From positions 1-5,788 of the forward strand of contig DAWL01000167.1 of assembly GCA_002505935.1 (NCBI GenBank): 5,788 bases of DNA. Direction: 5' to 3'. Positions within the stretch are counted from its first letter, which is position 1. Each line of letters opens with the position of its first letter. Below are positions 1 through 5,762 of this stretch, piece by piece. The notes beneath the pieces were generated by a model that made no database searches, was not told where the DNA came from, and saw only the letters and a list, made by a program, of their open reading frames with translations. A program made the translations under genes and the position numbers. Source of the stretch: Euryarchaeota archaeon UBA226 (GTDB lineage: Archaea > Thermoplasmatota > Poseidoniia > Poseidoniales > Poseidoniaceae).

Positions 1-362
1 ATGATCAATTGTCGCCTTTCTTTCATTGCTACTACTGCAGAACGAGTCACGAGATTGTCTGAGATTCCATTTGCTAATTTTCCAATGGTTGTGCCAGAAC
101 AGGGGCAAACGATGACTGCATCTATCTTCGCTGAACCGCTTGCTGAACGCGCTGCAATGTCGGAATTATCTTCGAGATGGGCTCCAGTTTCACTTGCGAG
201 ATCTTCTGGAGTAGTCGAACATTCATGAGCCAATGTCAAGCGCCCAGCATCGCTGACCACCAATCTAACCTCGTGTCCAGCAGTAGTTAGGTAGCGAGTC
301 AATCTTGCTCCATAAATTGCTCCAGATGCACCGGTAATGGCGACCACAAATTGCTTCTTCAT
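1..362 (-). CDS. ubiX: Flavin prenyltransferase UbiX, N-terminal part (runs off the window)
   Basis: UbiX enzymes join dimethylallyl phosphate (or pyrophosphate in some members) to reduced FMN, making the prenylated FMN cofactor used by UbiD-family decarboxylases; they are soluble flavoproteins. The 120 codons visible on the minus strand start at ATG and stay open to the left edge; the family is usually about 185-200 residues, so roughly the last third is missing. Seen directly: the N-terminal flavin-binding loop ITGASGAIYG (residues 9-18), VVSDAG (35-40), the segment VCPCSGTTIGKLANGISDN (85-103) and the conserved TRSAVVAMKERRQL (106-119). The start lies 6 bases after the aminotransferase stop, so the two are very likely co-transcribed; no clear ribosome binding site is visible. 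In archaea a UbiD-type partner can act in the modified mevalonate pathway or in quinone-related decarboxylation, but no UbiD gene lies in this window. Identity is secure; the pathway is inference. Confidence 0.93.
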   Translation of the reverse strand, partial: MKKQFVVAITGASGAIYGARLTRYLTTAGHEVRLVVSDAGRLTLAHECSTTPEDLASETGAHLEDNSDIAARSASGSAKIDAVIVCPCSGTTIGKLANGISDNLVTRSAVVAMKERRQLI

Positions 363-368
363 GCTAAC

Positions 369-1511
369 TCACACTTCATTTCGCCTTGATAGAACCTTGT
401 CAAGAACCAGTAGGTCTTTGGCGAAGGTTCTTGAATCCGATGACCAGGCAATTCTTATCCAATTATTGAGGTCCTTGTGGAACATACAACCAGGTACAGC
501 AAGCAACCCCTCTTCTTTGCCAATACCGTCAATCAATCGCTTTCCATCGCACCCAACATTTATCGCCCCAAATAACCCATACGGGGGCGCCTGCCATTCA
601 ATGCCATGTTTTTGCAATAATTCTTCTAGAAGAGGTAATGATTGTTTGCGTCTAGAATTAATCGCTTCCAAGGTATCGTCCAAATGGGGCCAAACAGCCA
701 TCGCTATTCTTGCACTTGGAATTGCAACCATTCCATTCATCGTTTGGAAAGCGGTATGCGCTCTAGCTGCCACTTCTTTATTTGCGATAATCCAACCGAA
801 ACGTAGTGCTCCGAGCCCGTACACCTTAGTTAGTGAGTTCATACTAACACAATGTTCTCCATGAAGATATAGTGGACTGTAGTCCTCGCTTTCTCGCATC
901 GAATCATCGTATACTTCGTCTGCCAATAGGGGAATTCCCTCCATTCTAGTGGCTTCAACTAACCATTCGAGATCATCAGTAAGGATTCGAAAACCAGTAG
1001 GGTTGAGAATTGGAGTGAAAATGATGCCATCGACTTCAGGGATAATTTCAGACAGTCGGTCGCGGTCCAATCTCCATGCTCCATTGCCATCGATGATTCG
1101 TTCGAATTCAACCGTTTCAAGACCTATCAATCTAGCCGAGTGACAAACTGGGGCATATGCCGGAACTTCAACTGCCACTTTCTTGGCATCTTTGGGAAGT
1201 GCTGCGGATAAGGCAAGATGGATCGCATCGGTTACTCCTTGTGTAACGACTACTCTTGTGGGGTCAATATTTTCTCGTTCTGCGACCAATTCTCTTAGGT
1301 CAACACCATCAAATTCCGGATGAACTAGTAAATCGCTGAGACCTCCGATCTCATCTATAATTTGGCTCCAATCATATTGTAGCCCGGAATGCGACAAATC
1401 ATGCGGGCGATTTTCCTTTAAACTTGAGATATACCAATCCATATGGCTGAACAACGGAATATCTTCCCCATAGGTCGCAGGTCCATTAAGCGGCCACCAT
1501 ACCTCATCCAT
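369..1511 (-). CDS. Pyridoxal-phosphate-dependent aminotransferase, class I/II (fold type I)
   Basis: This 380-residue protein has the full fold-type I aminotransferase signature. Seen: TQGVTDAIHLAL (90-101) in the phosphate-binding region, VPAY with Tyr119 in the position that stacks near the cofactor, NPTG (170-173), ADEVY (197-201) with Asp198 expected to pair with the pyridine nitrogen, SLTKVYGLGALRFGW (226-240) with Lys229 as the Schiff-base lysine and Arg237 for the cofactor phosphate, and WIRIAW with Arg353 as the likely substrate-carboxylate arginine. The length is normal for the family. The ATG start is the first possible one after an in-frame TGA at 1530-1532 (only CTG intervenes); no good Shine-Dalgarno is seen. 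The N-terminus (residues 1-45, tryptophan-containing, with DLSHSGL at 38-44) is unlike classical aspartate aminotransferases and, from memory, recalls the capreomycidine-synthase-like branch; that is a weak hint. It sits 22 bases after the regulator gene and 6 bases before ubiX. Substrate unknown. Confidence 0.92.
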   Translation of the reverse strand: MDEVWWPLNGPATYGEDIPLFSHMDWYISSLKENRPHDLSHSGLQYDWSQIIDEIGGLSDLLVHPEFDGVDLRELVAERENIDPTRVVVTQGVTDAIHLALSAALPKDAKKVAVEVPAYAPVCHSARLIGLETVEFERIIDGNGAWRLDRDRLSEIIPEVDGIIFTPILNPTGFRILTDDLEWLVEATRMEGIPLLADEVYDDSMRESEDYSPLYLHGEHCVSMNSLTKVYGLGALRFGWIIANKEVAARAHTAFQTMNGMVAIPSARIAMAVWPHLDDTLEAINSRRKQSLPLLEELLQKHGIEWQAPPYGLFGAINVGCDGKRLIDGIGKEEGLLAVPGCMFHKDLNNWIRIAWSSDSRTFAKDLLVLDKVLSRRNEV

Positions 1512-1533
1512 GCTATGCAGAACAGGTTCTCAT

Positions 1534-2718
1534 TCATGACAATAATTGTCTACAAATCTCCATTCCAGCCTCATCGCCAGATTCAGAAAACAACTCCATT
1601 AGTTGCTTGAGAATACTATCATTGCCAGTCAATCTGTACAATGAGAATCCAACGTGTCCTGCGGTATTGATTTGCAGTTCTAGTTGCCAGGCTGCTTGCA
1701 AGGCTGATTGACTCCCATACTTCAAAGCGATATCAGCAACTAATTCCGGACGCGACGCCATGCCAGTGGATAGTTCTTGTATGACCGCCAAAATCTCTGA
1801 TTCACTCACGCCTTCTTTTCCTCCATCGAGTTGAAGAGATAACCTCTTGGCGCGCCACAATACATTCTGCAAGGCATTTCCATCAATGGTAACTGGCACC
1901 TCTTCAACAGAAATCAGACCCTTTGAACAACGAATGTATTGTTGTATGTGAAACGGACAATGATCAATCATCTCTTCATCCTGTAAGTTTGACCACATGG
2001 TTAGAATCTCGTCTGCGCTGAATGAAGCAATCCCCGATGTCTGCATCAGCCCCCATACTTGTTTGGCATCATTCAGAATTCCATCTAGCCCAGCAGCGGT
2101 AAGCAAGCATCTGGCTTGTCCTAGCAAGTTACCACGTCTTCGATGAAGTATCGCAGCTCTTCTCAAGTCATTAGCCGCCTGCTGAGATTGTCCTTGGCCC
2201 ATCTTCAATTCAGCCAATTCAATCAATAGAGTAATGGTTTCACTAGAAAGATCCAATTCCCCATCTTCGTCATTTTCTGACTTTTCAATAAGTAGCATTC
2301 CATCATGTGCATCTGCGTGTTTGAGCATATCTGCCCAGACCAAGACATCTTCATTGGGGGCAAGTTCGGATATGGTGGTTATGGCTAATTCACCTTCTTC
2401 GTCTCGGCGTAGAATTTGTCTATCCGCCATTTCTTTTTTGAGAGATTCAATTTCATTGATACCTTTGTCAGTCAAACGGTATGCGACAACTCTTTTTCTC
2501 TCGTTGGCAACGCGTCTTCTCTCAGAAATAATCAATTTCTCTTCCAATAATATCTTGACAGTTCTAGAGATATGCGATTGAGCCATGCCGAGTCTTTCAA
2601 CAAGTCCCCTCTGGCTGAAACGTCGAGGGTACTCATAACGATCCAGAAATTCCTGACAACCCGCGAGTGAGAGTAGGAATCTGTCTCGATTGCTCGGCTT
2701 ATTTGTGCTCAGTCGCAC
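1534..2718 (-). CDS. Winged-helix (MarR/ArsR-like) transcriptional regulator with TPR-like C-terminal region
   Basis: A 394-residue cytoplasmic protein with no membrane segment. Residues about 34-86 form a winged helix-turn-helix: FSQRGLVERLGMAQSHIS leads into the recognition helix SRTVKILLEEKLI, followed by a strongly basic wing (SERRRVANERKRVVAYRLT, 65-83) and a closing T-D-K-G. Residues about 86-108 look like a linker helix. Residues about 160-213 look like paired helices of tetratricopeptide type (ELAELKMGQGQSQQAANDLR, then AAILHRRRGNLLGQARCL); the rest, to 394, is helical with no family recognised. DNA binding is well supported; ligand, partner and targets are unknown. It is first in a likely operon with the aminotransferase and ubiX, so autoregulation is plausible but unproven. 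The chosen start is GTG: an in-frame TGA lies at 2728-2730 and no ATG occurs before residue 45. A strong AGGAGG sits only one base from that GTG, so a CTG two codons later is an alternative start. Confidence 0.85.
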   Translation of the reverse strand: MRLSTNKPSNRDRFLLSLAGCQEFLDRYEYPRRFSQRGLVERLGMAQSHISRTVKILLEEKLIISERRRVANERKRVVAYRLTDKGINEIESLKKEMADRQILRRDEEGELAITTISELAPNEDVLVWADMLKHADAHDGMLLIEKSENDEDGELDLSSETITLLIELAELKMGQGQSQQAANDLRRAAILHRRRGNLLGQARCLLTAAGLDGILNDAKQVWGLMQTSGIASFSADEILTMWSNLQDEEMIDHCPFHIQQYIRCSKGLISVEEVPVTIDGNALQNVLWRAKRLSLQLDGGKEGVSESEILAVIQELSTGMASRPELVADIALKYGSQSALQAAWQLELQINTAGHVGFSLYRLTGNDSILKQLMELFSESGDEAGMEICRQLLS

Positions 2719-2719
2719 T

Positions 2720-2725
2720 CCTCCT
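2720..2725 (-). promoter_or_regulatory. Shine-Dalgarno AGGAGG of the regulator gene, oddly close to the GTG start
   Basis: Read on the minus strand, AGGAGG is followed by a single A and then the GTG taken as the start. Usual spacing is about 5-9 bases, which would instead favour the CTG at 2710-2712, in the same frame and 7 bases away. The match to the anti-Shine-Dalgarno is the strongest in the window, so translation almost surely begins here; which codon is used is uncertain. Confidence 0.55.
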
Positions 2726-2763
2726 GTTCATCTACTCGATTGAGTGATGGGCAAGAACATGTC

Positions 2764-2771
2764 GTTTATGT
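2764..2771 (-). promoter_or_regulatory. Possible TATA-like element before the regulator gene
   Basis: In the 58-base gap between the surface protein stop and the regulator start, the minus strand reads ACATAAAC. Its centre is about 50 bases before the GTG, so transcription could begin near 2742 and give a leader of about 24 bases carrying the AGGAGG. It is a weak match to an archaeal TATA box and no clear BRE is visible upstream, so this is tentative. Confidence 0.2.
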
Positions 2772-2776
2772 GTCGG

Positions 2777-4444
2777 TCAACCTTTGTCTTCTTCACCTGC
2801 ATATTGGGTCCAATCATTACCTCGATGGCTCAATTGACCCATGGCTGGGAATTCTGCTGACTTAGGAACCATTGCAGCCTTGCGTGCTTTTCTTTTTGCT
2901 ACCAAGACGGTGCCAGCGACTCCGACGATAATGACTCCAGCAAGAATTGGTGCAAGACGCATCAGCATCTGTATAGGTCCTCTCTGAGATAGTTCCTGTA
3001 GCGGTTCTCCGAATGACATCGTTTCCATGTTGGTCATGACGTCTACATCATACTCTGGATCATGGGTAATGTTGTCTCCGATTGGATGGTTGTAGCCACC
3101 AATCATCCTGATTCCCTTGTATACTCCATCTGGTAGACTATTATTTCGAAGGTCAGCCCTAACTACTGGGCGTATTCCGTGTATTTGGAACAACACTTCT
3201 TCCTCTACTCCATCGATGGTGGCGTTGGATACCCAGCGAATGCTACCCCATCGGGCTCCTTCATCGTCGAAGTGTAGTCCTCCGGCTCTAATCATTGAGG
3301 AGTTACCAATCTTGTCTTCCTTCAACTCCTCTCCATCGCTGGAACAGTGAGTATTCTTGTATTCCTTGATTTGCTCCCTAACGCTGTCATCATTTTGGCT
3401 TCCATTCTTTTCGACATAATCGAGATTGCACTTTAGTGGCCTACCGAATCTGTCATGGGTGTCCATCTGAGGGCCACGTGCTCCTAGATCCTTCTTGGCT
3501 GGAGCATGGCCAGCGAATGGCTTCGGTCCAGGCAACTTACCGTACTGTTCCTTAGCCCAGCCAGCAACATTGTCTGTCAAGTACGAACCCATGCCATACT
3601 CTACAACGGTTAGTAGGCGAGAATCATTTCCTTCAGCGTCCCAACCGTTGACGATTTGGTCATACTTCCAGACACTGTTCAATACCTCGGCAGAGACGTT
3701 CTTGCTTCCGACTTCATCGCTGTCATCGACGACGACTCGGTCATCAGAACCGCGGTGGAATCCTACGCGGTAATGTGGAACATTCTCGACATCGATGCTG
3801 GTTTCTTTTGTACTGATTCTGAAATCATAGCGTATTAGTTCAAGAGTTCCGTTAGTCTCCCCATCTTTGCTCGAATAGTTCAAACCCTCTGCTACTAGGC
3901 TGAATTCGATACTGCAGTTGTTCGCATCGCAATCTTGGTTGAATCCTTGTATCCCCCAGGCTACATCCTTGAATGATACCCACTTTGCTATTGGCTCGTG
4001 GTCTAGAGTCTTATCTTTCATTTCTTCAATGGTTCCAGCAAGGCCCTGACCTCGCAGGTTGAATATTCCGTCATCATTTGAATCTTCATACTCAAGGATT
4101 CCATCCAACTTCTGATAGAACATTGTGTGAATAGGAATTCCAACGCGCTTCTGGAACTGCCCATCCCGATCATATGTGTCGGCAATTCCCAGATGGCGAG
4201 TCTGAGCAGTTAGCAAGGAGATCTCTCCAGGGTCATCCTGTACTCCCCATTCAAGGTGCATTCGAGAGGGGCCGAGAATCAGTTTCAATTCTCCAGCATC
4301 TTCATCGAGCATAACCTCGATTTTTTCATTCGTATAGTTGATGACCTCATCACCAGCATCCACGCTTTGTTCGGCGTGGGCACCAGGTATGGCAATCAAC
4401 ATCAGGCTCATCATTAGCAAAGCAGCGGCTTTTCCGGTTCGCAT
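2777..4444 (-). CDS. Secreted, C-terminally membrane-anchored surface protein of unknown function
   Basis: I do not recognise a family for this 555-residue protein. Seen: an N-terminal signal peptide (basic MRTGK, hydrophobic core about 6-20, AHA at 22-24 before a likely cleavage), a long hydrophilic, acidic outer part (about 25-490), one membrane helix (497-516, LAPILAGVIIVGVAGTVLVA) and a 39-residue tail starting KRKARK, expected inside. The outer part has eleven N-X-S/T sequons (N36, 176, 189, 198, 249, 273, 347, 381, 407, 434, 458) and four cysteines (172, 177, 339, 367) that could pair as two disulfides. DSNDDGIFN (121-129) resembles a calcium-binding loop. The middle (about 310-380) is charged and probably flexible. 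It is therefore likely a glycosylated type I membrane protein facing outside. The start is ATG, with no Shine-Dalgarno but a TATA-like element about 25 bases before it, which fits a leaderless message. Neighbours on both sides are cytoplasmic enzymes or a regulator and give no hint of its role. Confidence 0.85.
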   Translation of the reverse strand: MRTGKAAALLMMSLMLIAIPGAHAEQSVDAGDEVINYTNEKIEVMLDEDAGELKLILGPSRMHLEWGVQDDPGEISLLTAQTRHLGIADTYDRDGQFQKRVGIPIHTMFYQKLDGILEYEDSNDDGIFNLRGQGLAGTIEEMKDKTLDHEPIAKWVSFKDVAWGIQGFNQDCDANNCSIEFSLVAEGLNYSSKDGETNGTLELIRYDFRISTKETSIDVENVPHYRVGFHRGSDDRVVVDDSDEVGSKNVSAEVLNSVWKYDQIVNGWDAEGNDSRLLTVVEYGMGSYLTDNVAGWAKEQYGKLPGPKPFAGHAPAKKDLGARGPQMDTHDRFGRPLKCNLDYVEKNGSQNDDSVREQIKEYKNTHCSSDGEELKEDKIGNSSMIRAGGLHFDDEGARWGSIRWVSNATIDGVEEEVLFQIHGIRPVVRADLRNNSLPDGVYKGIRMIGGYNHPIGDNITHDPEYDVDVMTNMETMSFGEPLQELSQRGPIQMLMRLAPILAGVIIVGVAGTVLVAKRKARKAAMVPKSAEFPAMGQLSHRGNDWTQYAGEEDKG

Positions 4445-4463
4445 GACACTGTGTTCTACTGCC

Positions 4464-4474
4464 GAGTATATGAA
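4464..4474 (-). promoter_or_regulatory. TATA-like promoter element for the surface protein gene
   Basis: The 55-base gap after lipB holds TTCATATACTC on the minus strand. Its centre lies about 25 bases before the ATG at 4444, the usual distance from an archaeal TATA box to the transcription start, so the transcript would begin at or next to the start codon. This agrees with the absence of a Shine-Dalgarno. A second AT-rich stretch (TATAACTA) lies further upstream near 4486-4494. No convincing BRE is seen. Confidence 0.35.
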
Positions 4475-4499
4475 CGACCGGCGTAGTTATACCAATATT

Positions 4500-5117
4500 T
4501 CAGGAGATATTCCTTCCTAAGCAGGATTCAACAGTATTCTTCAGAGAATCGATGAATTCTTCCCTTTCCAAAGTAAAACCTAGGCTCTTGAGACTGGTCG
4601 TAACATCTGAACCTAAGCCACAACCTGAGATGCCCTCCACTCTACCTGGAGGAGTATCGAGGTTCACCGTCAAACCGTGCCGAGAAACCCAATGCAGAAA
4701 TGACAGTCCTATGCTACAGATCTTGTGTCCGTTTACCCAAACGCCCTGCATTCTCTCATCTCTATTGCCTTCTATGGAATGTTCAGCTAAGGCCGCTATC
4801 ACCCAATCTTCCAACTTGTTCACTATCTGAGCAACGCTACGTTCATCTTTCTCTCTCCAACGAACGATTGGATAGATGACCAATTGTCCTGGGCCATGCC
4901 AAGTCAACCCTCCTCCTCGGTCTACATCTTGACTGTGATAATCTTCTGGGATTACGATTCCTTCTTTGCGTGCGCGAGGTCCAATTGTAACTACTTCGGG
5001 ATGTTCTAACATCAGGATTGTGTCCTCGATTTCATCCTCAATCCTACTTTTCTGCAATTTACGCATCAATTCATCTGCCTCGGAATGTTCTACGATTCCA
5101 AGTACCTGTAACTGCAC
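4500..5117 (-). CDS. lipB: Octanoyl-[carrier protein]:protein N-octanoyltransferase LipB
   Basis: LipB moves an octanoyl group from acyl carrier protein to the lipoyl domains of 2-oxoacid dehydrogenase E2 subunits or glycine cleavage H protein; LipA then inserts sulfur. The 205 residues match the usual family length. Seen: EHPEVVTIG (38-46), the hallmark DRGGGLTWHGPGQLVIYPI (66-84) with His74, GVWVNGHKICSIGL (125-138) with Lys132 as the expected catalytic lysine, RHGLTVNL (146-153), and ISGCGL (163-168) with Cys166 as the expected acyl-thioester cysteine. All key residues are present, so it should be active. The start is GTG; the preceding GAGGTG overlaps the dut stop codon and lies 5 bases from it, a fair ribosome binding site. 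It follows dut by 9 bases and is probably co-transcribed. No lipA, lplA or dehydrogenase gene is visible here. A lipoate-protein ligase identity is unlikely, given the LipB-type Lys/Cys pair. Confidence 0.95.
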   Translation of the reverse strand: MQLQVLGIVEHSEADELMRKLQKSRIEDEIEDTILMLEHPEVVTIGPRARKEGIVIPEDYHSQDVDRGGGLTWHGPGQLVIYPIVRWREKDERSVAQIVNKLEDWVIAALAEHSIEGNRDERMQGVWVNGHKICSIGLSFLHWVSRHGLTVNLDTPPGRVEGISGCGLGSDVTTSLKSLGFTLEREEFIDSLKNTVESCLGRNIS

Positions 5118-5129
5118 CTTGCCACCTCA
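5118..5129 (-). promoter_or_regulatory. Ribosome binding site of lipB overlapping the dut stop codon
   Basis: On the minus strand the dut stop TGA runs into TGAGGTGGCAAG before the lipB GTG. The GAGGTG core shares bases with the stop codon and sits 5 bases from the start, so ribosomes finishing dut may restart on lipB. This supports GTG as the lipB start. Confidence 0.5.
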
Positions 5130-5582
5130 GAATCTACCAGAGGAACCGAATCCTCCTTCACCTCTCTCGGTTTGTCCGAGATCATCTAGGCCTCCTACTT
5201 CCTCAAAGACTACTTTGGGAACAGGGGCCAGTAGCATCTGTGCACATCGTTCTCCTTTGGCGAGGTGGAATTCATCACCTTCTCCAATCCAAGTTGCTAG
5301 AACCATTAGTTCTCCTCTGTAGTCTGAATCGATGGTGCCTACTCCATTGGGCATGATCATTCCTTTCGCTCCAAGACTTGAACGAGAGCGAATCTGTCCT
5401 TCCCACCCTTCAGGGATTGCTACGACTAGGCCCGTGCGAATCCTGCAACTTTCTCCTTTCTTGACAACGGTGTCTTCTAAGCACCTGAGATCCCAGCCGG
5501 CGGCGGAACTCGTCGCTTGAGTCGGAATCTCTGCGGCGTTGTCGATACGAGTGAAGCGCACAGTCAGTACCTCTCTGCCCAT
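5127..5582 (-). CDS. dut: Deoxyuridine 5'-triphosphate nucleotidohydrolase (trimeric dUTPase)
   Basis: dUTPase hydrolyses dUTP to dUMP and pyrophosphate, keeping uracil out of DNA and feeding dTMP synthesis; it acts in the cytoplasm as a homotrimer. All five motifs are present in the 151 residues: motif 1 AAGWDL (27-32), motif 2 RSSLGAKG (67-74), motif 3 NGVGTIDSDYRGEL (79-92) with Asp85 as the expected catalytic base, motif 4 GERCAQMLL (110-118) and the C-terminal arm motif 5 RGEGGFGSSG (140-149). The length is typical, and the dCTP deaminase alternative is excluded by the intact motif 5. It starts at ATG; an internal GTG at residue 8 is less likely because it would leave almost nothing before the first strand. 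It is the first gene of the minus-strand block and is followed by lipB after 9 bases. A 12-base direct repeat lies just upstream. Confidence 0.97.
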   Translation of the reverse strand: MGREVLTVRFTRIDNAAEIPTQATSSAAGWDLRCLEDTVVKKGESCRIRTGLVVAIPEGWEGQIRSRSSLGAKGMIMPNGVGTIDSDYRGELMVLATWIGEGDEFHLAKGERCAQMLLAPVPKVVFEEVGGLDDLGQTERGEGGFGSSGRF

Positions 5583-5584
5583 AA

Positions 5585-5596
5585 TGCCCCGTAGAG
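5585..5596 (-). repeat. Direct repeat copy nearest dut (12 bases)
   Basis: The plus strand reads TGCCCCGTAGAG, matching TGCCCCGTAAAG at 5616-5627 in 11 of 12 positions. The copy ends 3 bases from the dut start codon, so it would lie in the 5' untranslated region or over the transcription start. Confidence 0.6.
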
Positions 5597-5615
5597 GCGG
5601 TTAGTCTTCATTGAT

Positions 5616-5627
5616 TGCCCCGTAAAG
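5616..5627 (-). repeat. Direct repeat copy farther from dut (12 bases)
   Basis: The plus strand reads TGCCCCGTAAAG, the partner of the copy at 5585-5596. The two starts are 31 bases apart, about three turns of DNA, so both copies would face the same side of the helix. This geometry fits a pair of protein-binding sites, but function is inferred only from sequence and place. Confidence 0.6.
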
Positions 5628-5762
5628 TTAGAATCGAAGGTTGTAATTTCGGGTCTCCAACGAGCATTCTTAGTGTCTCGGCGAAGGTAATGATTATGAC
5701 CCCACTAGAATGGGTACCAAACTCCAGCGCGTGGTGAGTGTCAGAGGAGAGGGGGTGTGGTC

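Larger units (their letters stand above)
5583..5762. other. Intergenic region upstream of dut, possibly a divergent promoter region
   Basis: This stretch separates the minus-strand block from the right edge. It holds a direct repeat near dut (5585-5596 and 5616-5627). AT-rich stretches that might act as TATA elements on the minus strand (GAAATTACAA near 5644-5653; TAACTTTACG near 5622-5631) are weak. The right part (about 5738-5762) is purine-rich on the plus strand. No tRNA or other structured RNA was recognised. Confidence 0.5.

Noticed and set aside
1..228. 75-codon plus-strand open frame at the left edge
   Set aside because: It lies antisense to ubiX, whose minus-strand translation is strongly conserved; the plus product resembles nothing.
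337..864. 175-codon plus-strand open frame
   Set aside because: Antisense to the end of the aminotransferase and overlapping the ubiX start; low-complexity serine/proline-rich product typical of a shadow frame.
2234..2581. 115-codon plus-strand open frame
   Set aside because: Antisense to the winged-helix part of the regulator; very serine-rich, no recognisable motif.
2755..2771. ACAT-N7-ATGT inverted repeat before the regulator gene as a possible operator
   Set aside because: Only 4-base arms that do not extend; expected by chance in a region this long.
4966..5356. Two overlapping plus-strand open frames of 118 and 112 codons
   Set aside because: Both are antisense to lipB and dut, whose catalytic motifs are complete on the minus strand.
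5690..5737. 15-codon plus-strand frame (MIMTPLEWVPNSSAW) with GAAGG just before it
   Set aside because: Too short to support without conservation; it may be a chance frame in the intergenic region, though a leader peptide cannot be excluded.
5583..5762. Possible tRNA or structured RNA in the gap before dut
   Set aside because: No T-loop, anticodon stem or acceptor pairing could be found on either strand by eye.
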